A stretch of 64,000 bases of DNA from Pseudarthrobacter sp. NIBRBAC000502772 (GCF_006517235.1 NZ_CP041188.1:2728001-2792000), one strand, 5' to 3'. Counted from the first letter of the stretch, positions 51,989 through 61,327 are shown. The notes: generated from the letters alone by a model not told the origin. Translations and numbers: made by a program.

Positions 51989-52192
51989 ATGAGCTACAAA
52001 TATCGGACCGTCCGCGTTCGCGGTACCGGGCTGGTTGGAACAATCGCCCGGAAGCATGGAAGCGGACCTGACATCTACGAAACGTCCAAAGACCCGAACA
52101 CGTCAGTGGTTCCGGTGTTCTTCGAGGCAACTGGCGAGGTCCGTTTTTTCGACAGGTCGATGCTTGAGGACGTCGTGGCGCCTGTCAGTTAA
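51989..52192 (+). CDS. Small protein of unknown function (67 residues)
   Basis: A compact beta-rich 67-residue protein with MSYKYRTVRVRGTGLVGTIAR, DIYETSKDPNTSVVPVFF and VRFFDRSMLEDV. It is soluble and without cysteines. AAGGGG precedes the ATG by 5 bases, which supports it as real; the longer frame to 51887 is not supported. Family unknown. The next 227 bases (52193-52419) hold no gene. Confidence 0.6.
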   Translation: MSYKYRTVRVRGTGLVGTIARKHGSGPDIYETSKDPNTSVVPVFFEATGEVRFFDRSMLEDVVAPVS

Positions 52193-52419
52193 CAGCGAAA
52201 GGACAGCAACGGTCCCGGGCCCTCTCCCTGGACAACGTCGGGTGGCCGCCAACCGCATACCCTAATAACCGACGGAAGTCACCTCCGGCTGTTCCACCGG
52301 CCCGACGCTCACACCACACTCCTGGACTCTACGGACTCGAGGGACGCATTCCGCCGGGTAACCTGCATCACCTGTCGCGTCAACAGTGCCGTCTAGAAGC
52401 AGCACGGGGCAGGAATATC

Positions 52420-53670
52420 TTACGAATAACGCGCAGAGTTACCTGGATTGTTCGCCACACTGACGGTCCGGGGTGCCTGGAAGGACAGGAGCTGGATCCA
52501 ATCGGGCTGGTGGTCCTGCAGGTGTACGTCCGGCAGTGCAGTGGCGGTCTCCTGGACAACTATGGCGGCCTCCAGTTCGGCGAGCTTGGCGCCGAGGCAG
52601 CGGTGGATGCCTGATCCAAACACCAGGCCCGGGGACGCAGAGGACCCCGGCAGATCCGCCTGCGGAGCCGTCCCTGGAGCCGAGGACTGGAGTTCATGCC
52701 TGGCCGGTGAGGTGATGTGGTTGCCGCTCAGTTCGAGGAGGATTTCGGTGCCGGCAGGGATCAGAACTTCGCCGAGGTTAGTGTTGTGGGCTGCCACCCG
52801 GCGCCACGTGGGGACGGATGATTCCATGGCCAGCACGTGTCTGACCATGGCCCTGGAACCGGCGTCGGATGCCGCGTCCTTCCAGCCCGCGGGCGCGGAC
52901 CCTTCCAGGAGCCGGAACAGCGTGGTGCTGATCAGTTGGGTGGTTGTTTCCTGTCCGGCGATCAGCAGGAAGTAGCCCAGCGAGCAGATTTCAGTCGTAG
53001 ACAGGCCGTGGTCGGCCAGGGATTTGAACAGGTTCTGTCCGGGGGCCGCCCTGGATTCCGCAACGAGCTGCCGAAGCCAGACGTAGAAATCTGCGGCGCT
53101 GTGGGCCAGTTCGAGTTGGCGGTTCACGTCGGGCCAGCCCCAGAACAGCTCCATGGAGTCCAGGCCCCACCGCTTGAGGTCAGCAAGGTCCCGGACGGGC
53201 AGTCCGAGGAGTTCGAGCATGACGACTGCTGGGGGAAAAGCCGCGACCGCCTGAACGAGTTCCACGTGGCCGGAAGAGTCGAGTTGGTCCGCGGCGTTCC
53301 GTGCCGCTTCCCGGGCCAGTTCCCGGATCCGTGGTTCCATGGCGGCGACTGTGGCGGGGGTGAAATAGCCCGCCACGACCTTGCGGATCCCGGCGTGCGT
53401 GCCCGTGTCGTTGCTCGCCAGCACAGGCGGCAACGCAAAGCCCACGCGCTGCAGCACCCGCAGGGCCGGTCCTTCCAGGGGCGTGACCGCGACCAGCGCA
53501 TTGCCGGGGCTGAAGTCGGCAGGACGGTGCAGCACCTCACGGACCGCGTCCGGGTCCCGCACCACGAGGTACGGGCAGCTGGCGCCGCCGGCCTGTCCTG
53601 GGCTCTCAGTCTGTCCCGGACCGGGCACCAGCGGCTCAACGGGGCGGGCGGTCATCATCGCCGGGTTCAT
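52420..53670 (-). CDS. Cytochrome P450 in the biotin operon, lacking the ExxR motif
   Basis: 416 residues. I-helix AGQETTTQL (with the usual acid-alcohol pair as ET) and the haem-binding loop VFGSGIHRCLGAKLAELEAA, whose Cys ligates the iron, are intact. The K-helix, normally EExLR, reads RHVLAMESSVP, so the ExxR pair is lost. The Pro/Arg after it (TWRR) remain. No membrane anchor; needs ferredoxin partners. The ATG overlaps the bioD stop (ATGA), so it is a member of the biotin operon. By context it could cleave a fatty acyl chain to supply pimeloyl units like Bacillus BioI, but that is inference. Confidence 0.85.
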   Translation of the reverse strand: MNPAMMTARPVEPLVPGPGQTESPGQAGGASCPYLVVRDPDAVREVLHRPADFSPGNALVAVTPLEGPALRVLQRVGFALPPVLASNDTGTHAGIRKVVAGYFTPATVAAMEPRIRELAREAARNAADQLDSSGHVELVQAVAAFPPAVVMLELLGLPVRDLADLKRWGLDSMELFWGWPDVNRQLELAHSAADFYVWLRQLVAESRAAPGQNLFKSLADHGLSTTEICSLGYFLLIAGQETTTQLISTTLFRLLEGSAPAGWKDAASDAGSRAMVRHVLAMESSVPTWRRVAAHNTNLGEVLIPAGTEILLELSGNHITSPARHELQSSAPGTAPQADLPGSSASPGLVFGSGIHRCLGAKLAELEAAIVVQETATALPDVHLQDHQPDWIQLLSFQAPRTVSVANNPGNSARYS

Positions 53671-54344
53671 GCGGGCAGGCCGTTCAGCCAGGCAGCTGCA
53701 CCGGCGCGGAAATCCGCCGGGGACAGATCCGCCGCCTGCTCGGGAAGGGCGCCGAGCAAGGGCACCCCCAGCGATCCGAGCACGTGCCGGTTGCTGTGGT
53801 GCACAACGTCCGGGTTGCGTGGCCAGCTGCCGAGCACGACGCCGATGACCTGCAGGTCCCGCGCGTCCAGCGCTTCGAGGGTCAGGGCGGTGTGGTTCAG
53901 GGTACCGAGCCCCGGCCGGGCGACGAGGACAAATGCGGCCGCGAGGAGTGATCCAAGCTCCGCCAGGGTGCCGCCGTCGGAATCCAGCTCCACCAGCAGG
54001 CCGCCCGCGCCCTCAACCAGGACGTGGTCGTGGGACGCTGCGAGCTCGTGGACCTTCTTGGCGTGCGCAGCCAGCGTTGGGAGCGGCGTTCCGTCGACGG
54101 CGGCAGCGGCGACGGGCGCCAGCGGCTCCTGCAGGACAACTCCGGTTTCTGCTGTCACGGCGCCGGCGAGCCGGACAATCTCGGCAGCGTCGGAATCGCC
54201 GTCGGCTGCGCCTGACTGGCACGGTTTGTACACGGCGACGCTGCGCCCCGTTCCGTGGAGGACGGCGGCGAGGGCCGCCGTCGTCATTGTTTTGCCGACA
54301 CCGGTGTCCGTACCAGTGACCAGGATGATGCCGGGCAGGTTCAT
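53667..54344 (-). CDS. bioD: Dethiobiotin synthase
   Basis: 225 residues. P-loop GTDTGVGKTMTTAAL (11-25), KPCQSG (41-46) and the loop VEGAGGLLVEL typical of BioD. It forms dethiobiotin from 7,8-diaminopelargonic acid, CO2 and ATP. GGAGG precedes the ATG at 54344, which overlaps the bioF stop. The longer frame to 55520 is antisense of bioF and is rejected. Confidence 0.95.
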   Translation of the reverse strand: MNLPGIILVTGTDTGVGKTMTTAALAAVLHGTGRSVAVYKPCQSGAADGDSDAAEIVRLAGAVTAETGVVLQEPLAPVAAAAVDGTPLPTLAAHAKKVHELAASHDHVLVEGAGGLLVELDSDGGTLAELGSLLAAAFVLVARPGLGTLNHTALTLEALDARDLQVIGVVLGSWPRNPDVVHHSNRHVLGSLGVPLLGALPEQAADLSPADFRAGAAAWLNGLPA

Positions 54345-55540
54345 AGAAGTTCCTCCAAAATGCCACGCAGCACTGCGCAGCTGTCGTCGATGTCCGCGCG
54401 GGTAAGGGTGGCACGGGCGGTGAGCCGCAGCCGTGAAATCCCGTCCGGAACGGACGGCGGGCGGAAGCAGCCGATCCGGACACCGGCGGTGCGAGCGGCC
54501 TCGGCAGCTGCCAGGGCTGATGCGGCGGACGGCATGGTGATGGACTGGACGGCCCCCGCCGTTTGCTCGACGGCGGGCCGGTCGGCCGCTGTCTGTTCGG
54601 CGGCGGCGCCGCGGGCTGTAAGGGCAGGGCCAAGCCCGGCGGCCAGGGCTGCAGCGTTGCTTCGGACGGATCCGGCCCGCCACGGCTCGTCCCGGATGAT
54701 CCGCACCGCGGCGAGGGCTGCGGCGGCGGAGGCCGGCGCCAGCCCGGTGTCGAAGATGAAGCTCCGGGCCCGGTTGACGAGGTGTTCCCGCAGCAGGGCA
54801 GATCCCAGGACAGCTCCGCCTTGGCTGCCCAGGGCCTTGGACAGCGTCGCGGTCACGACCACATTCGGATGCCCGGCAAGGAAGGTTCCGGCCACCGCGC
54901 CGCGGCCCTGGAAGGTGCCGGTGCCGGTGACCCCGAGGCTGTGGGCCTCGTCGATGAGCAGCACGGCGTCGTGGTCCTCGGCCAGGGCCAGCAGGGCGGC
55001 GAGCGGGGCTTCGTCGCCAAGAACGCTGTAGAGGGATTCGACGGCGATCAGTGCGCGCGGTTCCGGCCGGCCGGCAAGCAGCCGGCCGACCTCCTCCACG
55101 CTGTTGTGGGTGAACGATTCGGTGCGGGAGCGGCTGAGCCTGAATCCGTCGATCATCGAGGCGTGGCAGTGTTCGTCCGCGACGATCAGGGTCCCGGGGC
55201 CCCCGAGCGCCGTGATCACGCCGATGTTGGCCAGATAGCCGGAGGAGAACACCAGCGCCGTCTCCATCCCGGCCAGCATGGCCAGTTCCTGCTCGAGGTC
55301 CAGATGCAGCCGCGTGGTTCCGGCCACCAGACGCGAGGACGTGGCGCCCGCACCCCACACCGAAGCGGCGGCCGCAGCGGCCCCGGCAACCCGAGGGTCC
55401 GCCGCGAGGCCCAGGTAGTCGTTGCTGGCCAGGTCGATGAACCGTTCGTCCGCGGCTCGGGGGAGCAGGCGGCGGACCAGGCCCCGGCGCTCCCGGACCG
55501 CGGTCTGCCGCTCGAGCCACTGTGTCATCGAGTTACTCAT
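54341..55540 (-). CDS. bioF: 8-amino-7-oxononanoate synthase
   Basis: 399 residues of the alpha-oxoamine synthase family. It has ASNDYLGLA near the N-terminus, DEHCHASMIDG, DEAHSLGVTG and the PLP lysine in TLSKALGSQGG near residue 237. It condenses pimeloyl-thioester with alanine. Within the operon it follows bioA with ATGA overlap. The segment around residue 310 (ALTARGAAAEQTAADRPAVEQT) is an alanine-rich insertion not usual in the family. Confidence 0.95.
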   Translation of the reverse strand: MSNSMTQWLERQTAVRERRGLVRRLLPRAADERFIDLASNDYLGLAADPRVAGAAAAAASVWGAGATSSRLVAGTTRLHLDLEQELAMLAGMETALVFSSGYLANIGVITALGGPGTLIVADEHCHASMIDGFRLSRSRTESFTHNSVEEVGRLLAGRPEPRALIAVESLYSVLGDEAPLAALLALAEDHDAVLLIDEAHSLGVTGTGTFQGRGAVAGTFLAGHPNVVVTATLSKALGSQGGAVLGSALLREHLVNRARSFIFDTGLAPASAAAALAAVRIIRDEPWRAGSVRSNAAALAAGLGPALTARGAAAEQTAADRPAVEQTAGAVQSITMPSAASALAAAEAARTAGVRIGCFRPPSVPDGISRLRLTARATLTRADIDDSCAVLRGILEELL

Positions 55541-56913
55541 GCCTCGCCTCGGGACCGTGCGGGGACGCGCTCATGTACGACGCGCCCGTGCACTTCGGCG
55601 ACGGCCGCCGTCATGCCTGCGGTGATCTGCTCAATGTCCGCTGCGGTGCTGACGTACGGGGGCATCGTGTAGACGAGGTTCCGGAACGGCCGGACCCAGA
55701 CCCCGTGCCGGATGGCCGCGGTGGTGACCGCGGTGACGTCGACGGCGTTGTGCAGCTCAATGACTCCGACGGCGCCGATGGTCCGGACGTCCTGCACGGC
55801 CTCAAGTTCCAGGGCGGGGGCGAGCCCTGATTCGAGGCCGGTGCCGATCCGTGCGACGTCGGGCCGCCAGCCGCCGTCGCCGATGATGCCGAGGCTGGCG
55901 TTGGCAACCGCACATGCCAGCGGGTTGCCCATAAACGTGGGGCCGTGCAGCAGCGCACCGGCCCGGCCGCGGGACACAGCCGACGCAATCTCCGCCGTGC
56001 AGAGCATGGCGGCGAGAGTCAGGTACCCGCCGGTCAGGGCCTTGCCCACGCACATGATGTCCGGTACGACGCCGGCATGATCGGCCGCGAACAGCTCCCC
56101 GGTGCGCCCGAAGCCGGTGGCGATCTCATCGAGGATGAGCAGCAGCCCATGCCGGTCCGCCACGTGCCGCAGTACTGTCAGGCATTCGGCCGGGTAGGTG
56201 TGCATCCCGCCGGCACCCTGCAGGACCGGTTCGACGATGACCGCGGCCAGCTCCCCGGAATGCGCAGCCGCGATGCCCCCGAGTTCGGACGCCCACGCAC
56301 GCAAGGTTTCCGGGGTCGCGGAGGCGGCCGCCGGGGGACGCGGCGCAAACACGTTGCCCGCCAGCAGGCCCGGGAACGCGGAGTGCATCCCGTCCACAGG
56401 ATCACAGACCCCCATCGCCGCGAAAGTGTCGCCGTGGTACCCGCCGCGGAGGCTCAGGAACCGCTGCCTCCGCGGGTGCCCGGACGCGGTCTGGAACTGC
56501 ACCGCCAGCTTCAGCGCAACCTCCACGGCCACCGAACCCGAATCCGCAAGGAACACCCGCTCCAAACCCGGCCTCCCTGGCACGGAAGGGGCCATGTCCA
56601 CCAGCCGCTCGGCCAGTTCCACCGCCGGGGCGTGCGTGAGTCCGCCGAACATCACATGGCTGAAGCTCTCCAGCTGCCTCCGCGCAGCGGCGTCCAGCAC
56701 CGGGTTGCGGTAGCCGTGGATCACCGACCACCACGAGGACATCGCATCAACCACCTCATGGCGGGTGCCGTCCTCGGCCCTAAGCCGCAGCCGCACGCCG
56801 TCGGCCGCCTCGACCTCCCACAGCGGAAGGTCCGGGGACGCCGGCGCGTAAGGGTGCCACAACCGTGCGCGGTCCCGCTGGATCAGGCCCGGCTGCGCCG
56901 AAGCTGTCGTCAT
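55537..56913 (-). CDS. bioA: Adenosylmethionine-8-amino-7-oxononanoate aminotransferase
   Basis: 458 residues. LWHPYAP at the start, [40 protein letters not shown], the [14 protein letters not shown] motif and the PLP lysine in [11 protein letters not shown] near 288. It uses SAM as amino donor to make diaminopelargonic acid. The ATG at 56913 overlaps the bsaP stop. The longer frame to 57036 is non-homologous. Confidence 0.95.
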   Translation of the reverse strand: MTTASAQPGLIQRDRARLWHPYAPASPDLPLWEVEAADGVRLRLRAEDGTRHEVVDAMSSWWSVIHGYRNPVLDAAARRQLESFSHVMFGGLTHAPAVELAERLVDMAPSVPGRPGLERVFLADSGSVAVEVALKLAVQFQTASGHPRRQRFLSLRGGYHGDTFAAMGVCDPVDGMHSAFPGLLAGNVFAPRPPAAASATPETLRAWASELGGIAAAHSGELAAVIVEPVLQGAGGMHTYPAECLTVLRHVADRHGLLLILDEIATGFGRTGELFAADHAGVVPDIMCVGKALTGGYLTLAAMLCTAEIASAVSRGRAGALLHGPTFMGNPLACAVANASLGIIGDGGWRPDVARIGTGLESGLAPALELEAVQDVRTIGAVGVIELHNAVDVTAVTTAAIRHGVWVRPFRNLVYTMPPYVSTAADIEQITAGMTAAVAEVHGRVVHERVPARSRGEA

Positions 56914-57161
56914 GGTGCGAGCACGCCGTGGCGGGAGCATTCCGCGGTCCAGCCCAGCGGAGTCACCTGGACTTTCATGCGGCGCCGGCAGGCGGCGCAG
57001 TACCGCGGCGGCTCCATCGCGAGATGCTCGCCGCAATGGTGGTGAACGCCCGACGCCGGGCTGGCGCCGCCGTCGGACGGTTCACCGCAGTGCCCGCAGA
57101 ACTCAGCGGTGCTTGAGCTCGCGGGAACAGCGATGGTTAAGCTCGTCGAAACCCCGTTCAT
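56910..57161 (-). CDS. bsaP: Biotin synthase auxiliary protein
   Basis: 83 residues with six cysteines: FCGHC (C22, C25), C43, and [13 protein letters not shown] then WTAECSRHG (C55, C58, C75). The C-terminal half matches the small zinc- or iron-binding protein that actinobacteria encode next to bioB, shown in mycobacteria to be needed for BioB turnover (BsaP). It may deliver or protect an iron-sulfur cluster; the detailed mechanism for this organism is inferred. It overlaps the bioB stop and the bioA start, so the unit is coupled. Confidence 0.85.
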   Translation of the reverse strand: MNGVSTSLTIAVPASSSTAEFCGHCGEPSDGGASPASGVHHHCGEHLAMEPPRYCAACRRRMKVQVTPLGWTAECSRHGVLAP

Positions 57162-58183
57162 AGTGTCTTCTGGAGTTCCTTGATGGGCATGTTCAGCTCG
57201 ACGAGCAGGTTCAGGTCGGCGTCTGCCGGGCGGCCCAGGGTGGTCAAGTAGTTGCCGATGATGACGGCGTTGATGCCGCCCATGAGGCCTGCCTTGGTTC
57301 CGAGGTCGCCGAGGGTCAGCTCCCGTCCGCCGGCGTAGCGCAGCACGGTCCGGGGCATCGCCAGCCGGAACGCGGCGATCGCGCGGAGGGCGTCCTTGCC
57401 GTCCATGATGCCCTGGTTTTCCAGCGGGGTTCCAGGACGGGGGTTGAGGAAGTTCAACGGGACTTCGTGGGGTTCGAGGGCCGCGAGCTGGGCGGCGAGT
57501 TCGGCGCGCTGTTCAAGACTTTCGCCCATGCCGATCAAGGCGCCGCAGCACAGCTCCATGCCGGCGTCTTTAACCATGTTGCAGGTGTCGAGGCGCTCCT
57601 CGTAGCTGTGGGTGGTGACGACTTCGGGGAAGTAGCTGCGAGCGGTTTCGAGGTTGTGGTTGTAGCGGTGCACGCCCCAGCTGGCGAGCTGGTCCACCTG
57701 GCGCTGGGTGAGCATGCCCAGGGAGCAGGCGATGTTGATGTCCACGGCTTCGTTGATCCGGTCGATCGCGAACTTGATCTGGTTCATGAGCTTGATGTCG
57801 GGGCCGCGGACGGCGGCGACGATGCAGAACTCGGTGGCTCCCGTTGCGGCGGTTTCCTTCGCGGCTTTGACGAGTTCGGGGATGTCGAGCCAGACGCCGC
57901 GGACGGGGGTGTCGAACAGGCCGGACTGGCTGCAGAAGTGGCAGTCCTCGGGGCAGCCGCCGGTCTTGATGGAGATGATGCCTTCGACTTCGACGTCCTC
58001 GCCGCAGTGCTTGAGCCGCACCTCGTGGGCGAGCTGCAGGGCTGCGGGCAGATCCTGGTCCGGCAGCCTGAGGATTTCCACCAGTTGGCTTTCGGAGAGG
58101 CCGATGCCCTGCTCCAGAACCTGCTTCCGGGCGGTCTCGAGGATGGGGCCGGGGTTGGCCTGGAGCTCTGGCTGCATCGTCAT
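57158..58183 (-). CDS. bioB: Biotin synthase
   Basis: 341 residues, radical SAM protein. The [4Fe-4S] cysteines are C77, C81 and C84 in [13 protein letters not shown]. The second-cluster cysteines and the [27 protein letters not shown] segment are present. It inserts sulfur into dethiobiotin. AAAGGA lies 6 bases before the ATG at 58183 (58177 is an alternative). First gene of bioB-bsaP-bioA-bioF-bioD-P450. Confidence 0.96.
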   Translation of the reverse strand: MTMQPELQANPGPILETARKQVLEQGIGLSESQLVEILRLPDQDLPAALQLAHEVRLKHCGEDVEVEGIISIKTGGCPEDCHFCSQSGLFDTPVRGVWLDIPELVKAAKETAATGATEFCIVAAVRGPDIKLMNQIKFAIDRINEAVDINIACSLGMLTQRQVDQLASWGVHRYNHNLETARSYFPEVVTTHSYEERLDTCNMVKDAGMELCCGALIGMGESLEQRAELAAQLAALEPHEVPLNFLNPRPGTPLENQGIMDGKDALRAIAAFRLAMPRTVLRYAGGRELTLGDLGTKAGLMGGINAVIIGNYLTTLGRPADADLNLLVELNMPIKELQKTL

Positions 58184-58235
58184 CGATAGTCCTTTGGGGG
58201 TGCATAGCTGCGGATAATGCCTCGGAAGAAACGCT

Positions 58236-58248
58236 AGTTCCCAGTTAC
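58236..58248. promoter_or_regulatory. Possible BioQ-type operator half-site upstream of bioB
   Basis: AGTTC-CCA-GTTAC lies about 50 bases before the bioB start. In other actinobacteria BioQ recognises TGAAC-N3-GTTAC; the right half and the spacing match here, the left half does not. The remaining 58249-58494 holds no gene I can support. Confidence 0.3.
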
Positions 58249-58494
58249 AAGCGAGATTTTGTTGGGTTTCGACAAAGTGGTGAGGCTGAAGTTAGAAGGA
58301 CCAATACCCAAGAGAGGGGACGCTGGACGGAATGTCTTGACTACTTGCAGCCGGGCAATGTGGTGATGGTGGCAGATCGGTCCGGGCTGGGCCGTAGCAG
58401 GACGTGCACTCTGATTAGTCGCGATAGGGAAATTGGAGCCGGGTAGTGCGCGAGAGCGATTGATGTTTACCAGTCGGATGTTAGGTTGAGCGTC

Positions 58495-59247
58495 ATGACT
58501 GATCCCAACACGCCACCTGCCCGTGGCGGAGCGTCCGTTCTCAGAACCAATTCGCCGATCGGACGGCAGTCCTTCGACCGCTTGATCAACGATCTCGCAA
58601 CTAATCGACCACGAACGGTCTTGGATCATGGGTGCGGATGGGGTGGAATGCTCATGGACATTCTTGAGGCGATGCCGAATACCAGCGGCACGGGCATTGA
58701 CATTAATGAGTCCTACATTGATCAGGCACGCATGGCAGCTGAGCAACGGGGGCTTGCTGACCGGGCCCTATTCCAGGCGGAATCGTCTGCCGACTGCGCG
58801 GAGAGCGCTGACCTCGTGCTCAACGTAGGTTCGTACCAAGCTTTTGGGACGATCAGCGAAGCCCTGTCCCGTCTTCGCAGCTCGACCACCCCTTTCGGAC
58901 GTCTGGTTTTTGGTGCCGAGATCTGGTCTGTTGTCCCAACGGATAATCAGTTGGCTCACATGTGGCCAGGGACAACAGTGGATGATGCTTTACTCCTTCC
59001 CGACCTTGTCGACAAGGTCATCAGCGCTGGGTGGCGCGTTCTGGATCTGCGGACCTCAACCAGTCAAGAATGGGAAGAATTCGAGTGCGGCCATCTCCGA
59101 AATCGGGAGCAGTGGCTTGTGACTCACCCCGAGCACGAGGCGGCGTCAGAAATTCGGGACGAGTTAGATAAGGCAAGAATGATGTGGTTGCGAGGCCACC
59201 GGGACGTCATGGGCTTCGTCACCTTCGTTCTTGCCAAGGACGGGTGA
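58495..59247 (+). CDS. Class I SAM-dependent methyltransferase
   Basis: 250 residues. Motif I RTVLDHGCGWGGMLMDIL (about 40-57), acidic motif GTGIDINESYIDQAR, and ADLVLNVGSYQAFG as motif IV. It looks like a small-molecule methyltransferase; no product can be named. The ATG at 58495 is chosen over the TTG at 58486. The ribosome binding site is weak, and codon use (more A/T at third positions) is less GC-rich than its neighbours, which suggests recent acquisition. It is divergent from bioB. Confidence 0.85.
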   Translation: MTDPNTPPARGGASVLRTNSPIGRQSFDRLINDLATNRPRTVLDHGCGWGGMLMDILEAMPNTSGTGIDINESYIDQARMAAEQRGLADRALFQAESSADCAESADLVLNVGSYQAFGTISEALSRLRSSTTPFGRLVFGAEIWSVVPTDNQLAHMWPGTTVDDALLLPDLVDKVISAGWRVLDLRTSTSQEWEEFECGHLRNREQWLVTHPEHEAASEIRDELDKARMMWLRGHRDVMGFVTFVLAKDG

Positions 59248-59397
59248 TCAGACGCCGAAAGACCCCTGTAATGCCGAGGTCAATCTTTGTTGTCGACGAT
59301 TCCCTGGTTTAGCTGACTGCTTGTTTGGCGATGGCATCAGAGGCCACGCCCGGTGGTGGCCCATGCTTGGCAGGGATGTTTAGGGCAGACTGGTGGC

Positions 59398-60471
59398 GTG
59401 AGCGGAATCCGGTGGGTGCTGCATGTCGATCTCGACCAGTTCATCGCGGCGGTCGAAGTGCTCCGGCGGCCGGAGCTTGCGGGGAAGCCGATCATTGTCG
59501 GCGGTCGGGGGGACCCCACTGAACGAGCGGTGGTGTCGACCGCATCCTACGAGGCCAGGGCGTTCGGTGTGGGTTCCGGAATGCCCTTACGCATTGCGGC
59601 CCGAAAAGTGCCCGACGCTGTGATCCTGCCCGTCGATCAGGAGGCTTACCTCGCGGCGTCTGAAACGGTGATGGCCACCCTGCGAGCGCAGCCCGGCGCC
59701 ACCGTGCAGGTGCTGGGTTGGGATGAAGCCTTTATGGGCACTGAGACAGAGAATCCGGAAGCCTACGCCCGGCAGGTGCAGGCCGCTGTCCTGGAGCGAA
59801 CGCGGCTGCATTGCAGCGTGGGCATCGGTGACACGTTGGTCCGAGCCAAGGTCGCCACCGGTTTCGGCAAGCCGGCCGGCGTCTTCCGTCTCACTGCCGG
59901 GAACTGGCTCGACGTTATGGGCAGTCGGCCCACCAAGGACCTGTGGGGTGTCGGAACCAAGGTGTCGGGCCGGCTGGCCAAGCTCGGCATCAATACAGTG
60001 GCCGAGCTCGCCGCGTCCGACCCCCAGAACCTGGTTCCGGAGTTTGGCCCCAGGATGGGTCCTTGGTACGCGGAGCTCGGACGCGGGGACGGCGCCAGTG
60101 TTGTGGACGATACTCCGTGGGTTGCCCGCGGGCACAGCCGGGAGACCACCTTCCAGCGGGACCTGACCGAGCCCGCCCAGGTGTACGACGCCGTGAGGGA
60201 GCTGACAGCGCGCGTCCTTGAGGATGTTGTGGCTGAAGGACGCCCCGTGGTTGGGCTGACTCTGAAGGTTCGGTACGCGCCGTTCGAGACCAAGAACCAC
60301 GGGCGGAAGATTCCCGATACATTCGACCGGGAGGAAATCCTCGCGAGGGCTTTGGACCTCGCAGCAGGAATCGAAGCGGGCCGTCCGATCCGACTCCTCG
60401 GCCTGCGGGCCGAAATGGCCATGCCGGACGATGCCCGAAAGGGACATACGCCTACGCGAGGCGGTTGGTGA
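59398..60471 (+). CDS. Y-family DNA polymerase (Pol IV/DinB type)
   Basis: 357 residues. Metal-binding Asp in HVDLDQF (at about residue 9), then RAVVSTASYEARAFGVGSGMP (fingers), and the second acidic site GWDEAFMGT, which corresponds to the SIDEAYLD motif. HhH-like and little-finger domains follow. It lacks the C-terminal beta-clamp-binding motif that I would expect in E. coli DinB, so interaction with the clamp is uncertain. Start is GTG at 59398; an upstream in-frame GTG at 59353 adds unrelated residues. It should carry out translesion synthesis. Confidence 0.88.
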   Translation: MSGIRWVLHVDLDQFIAAVEVLRRPELAGKPIIVGGRGDPTERAVVSTASYEARAFGVGSGMPLRIAARKVPDAVILPVDQEAYLAASETVMATLRAQPGATVQVLGWDEAFMGTETENPEAYARQVQAAVLERTRLHCSVGIGDTLVRAKVATGFGKPAGVFRLTAGNWLDVMGSRPTKDLWGVGTKVSGRLAKLGINTVAELAASDPQNLVPEFGPRMGPWYAELGRGDGASVVDDTPWVARGHSRETTFQRDLTEPAQVYDAVRELTARVLEDVVAEGRPVVGLTLKVRYAPFETKNHGRKIPDTFDREEILARALDLAAGIEAGRPIRLLGLRAEMAMPDDARKGHTPTRGGW

Positions 60472-60857
60472 GTGAGGTGAAGTGTTCCGTCTGGGTTTTG
60501 TTGGCCGCCGTCCTGTGGTTGTGCGGGTGCACCAGTCCAAGCGGTCCGGTCACGGGGCATTCCGGGGAAGTTGCCGGGGTGGTCCTGACCGCCCCCGTCT
60601 GTCCCGTCGAACGTGTTGGTCAGGAGTGTCCACCGCGCCCAGTATCAGGGGCCGCGGTTGTGGCCTTGGACGGGGACGCCGTCCGGGGCTCAACACAAAC
60701 CGATAGCACCGGTGCCTTCCATCTGACGCTGCCTGACGGTCGTTATGTGATCAGGGCGACCAACGCCGGCGGTTACGCTTCGACGGCTACCGAGCTTGTG
60801 GTCATCTCGGACAGGCCCGTTCACATCACGCTGGTTGTGGACAGCGGGATTCGATAG
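60468..60857 (+). CDS. Lipoprotein with carboxypeptidase-regulatory-like domain
   Basis: 129 residues. After VKCSVWVLLAAVLWLCGC a lipobox-like LCGC suggests a membrane-anchored lipoprotein. The mature part GAAVVALDGDAVRGSTQTDSTGAFHLTLPDGRYVIRATN is a beta-sandwich of the carboxypeptidase regulatory/CNA-B type. Start is GTG at 60468, overlapping the polymerase stop (GTGA), with GAGG upstream. Its function is probably in cell-surface structure. Confidence 0.7.
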   Translation: MSEVKCSVWVLLAAVLWLCGCTSPSGPVTGHSGEVAGVVLTAPVCPVERVGQECPPRPVSGAAVVALDGDAVRGSTQTDSTGAFHLTLPDGRYVIRATNAGGYASTATELVVISDRPVHITLVVDSGIR

Positions 60858-60946
60858 GCCTGATCCGGCAGGGCCGGCAGCTGTCGGCACCGAAGCAAGC
60901 TATTCCGGCGGCATACGATGGGGAAACCCGCACCGTAAGGAGAACG

Positions 60947-61327
60947 ATGACCGAGCCGGATCAAGGACGCGGCTGGTTGGCCCGCAGAGTGCTGCCCGGC
61001 GGCGAAGAGCCGGACCCGCGGTTCACTCTGGCCAACGAGCGGACCTTCCTGGCTTGGGTCCGCACGGCCCTGGCCTTCCTCGCCGGCGGGCTGGCGCTGG
61101 AAGCCTTCGCGATTGAGGCCTTCCCCGAACCCTTGCGCAAAGCACTGGCAATGTTCCTGGTGGCTACCGGGATGCTGATCAGTGCCGGCGCCGCAGTGCG
61201 GTGGGTCTCCATCGAGTCGAGCATGCGGCACGGAAAACCACTTCCCCTGCCGATTATTGTTCCCCTCCTCGGCCTGGGCGGCGCAGTCACTGCAGCCGTC
61301 GTGATCATCCTGATCGCGCTGAACTGA
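60947..61327 (+). CDS. DUF202 membrane protein
   Basis: 126 residues. DUF202 signature FTLANERTFLAWVRTALAFLAGGLALEAF in the first membrane helix and two further helices. AAGGAGAACG precedes the ATG. Members are inner-membrane proteins of unknown role. Overlaps the next DUF202 gene (TGATG), with which it may form a complex. Confidence 0.88.
   Translation: MTEPDQGRGWLARRVLPGGEEPDPRFTLANERTFLAWVRTALAFLAGGLALEAFAIEAFPEPLRKALAMFLVATGMLISAGAAVRWVSIESSMRHGKPLPLPIIVPLLGLGGAVTAAVVIILIALN

Noticed and set aside
53667..55520. 617-residue open frame on the minus strand covering bioD and bioF
   Set aside because: Only the bioD part is homologous; the rest is an out-of-frame arginine/proline-rich shadow of bioF.
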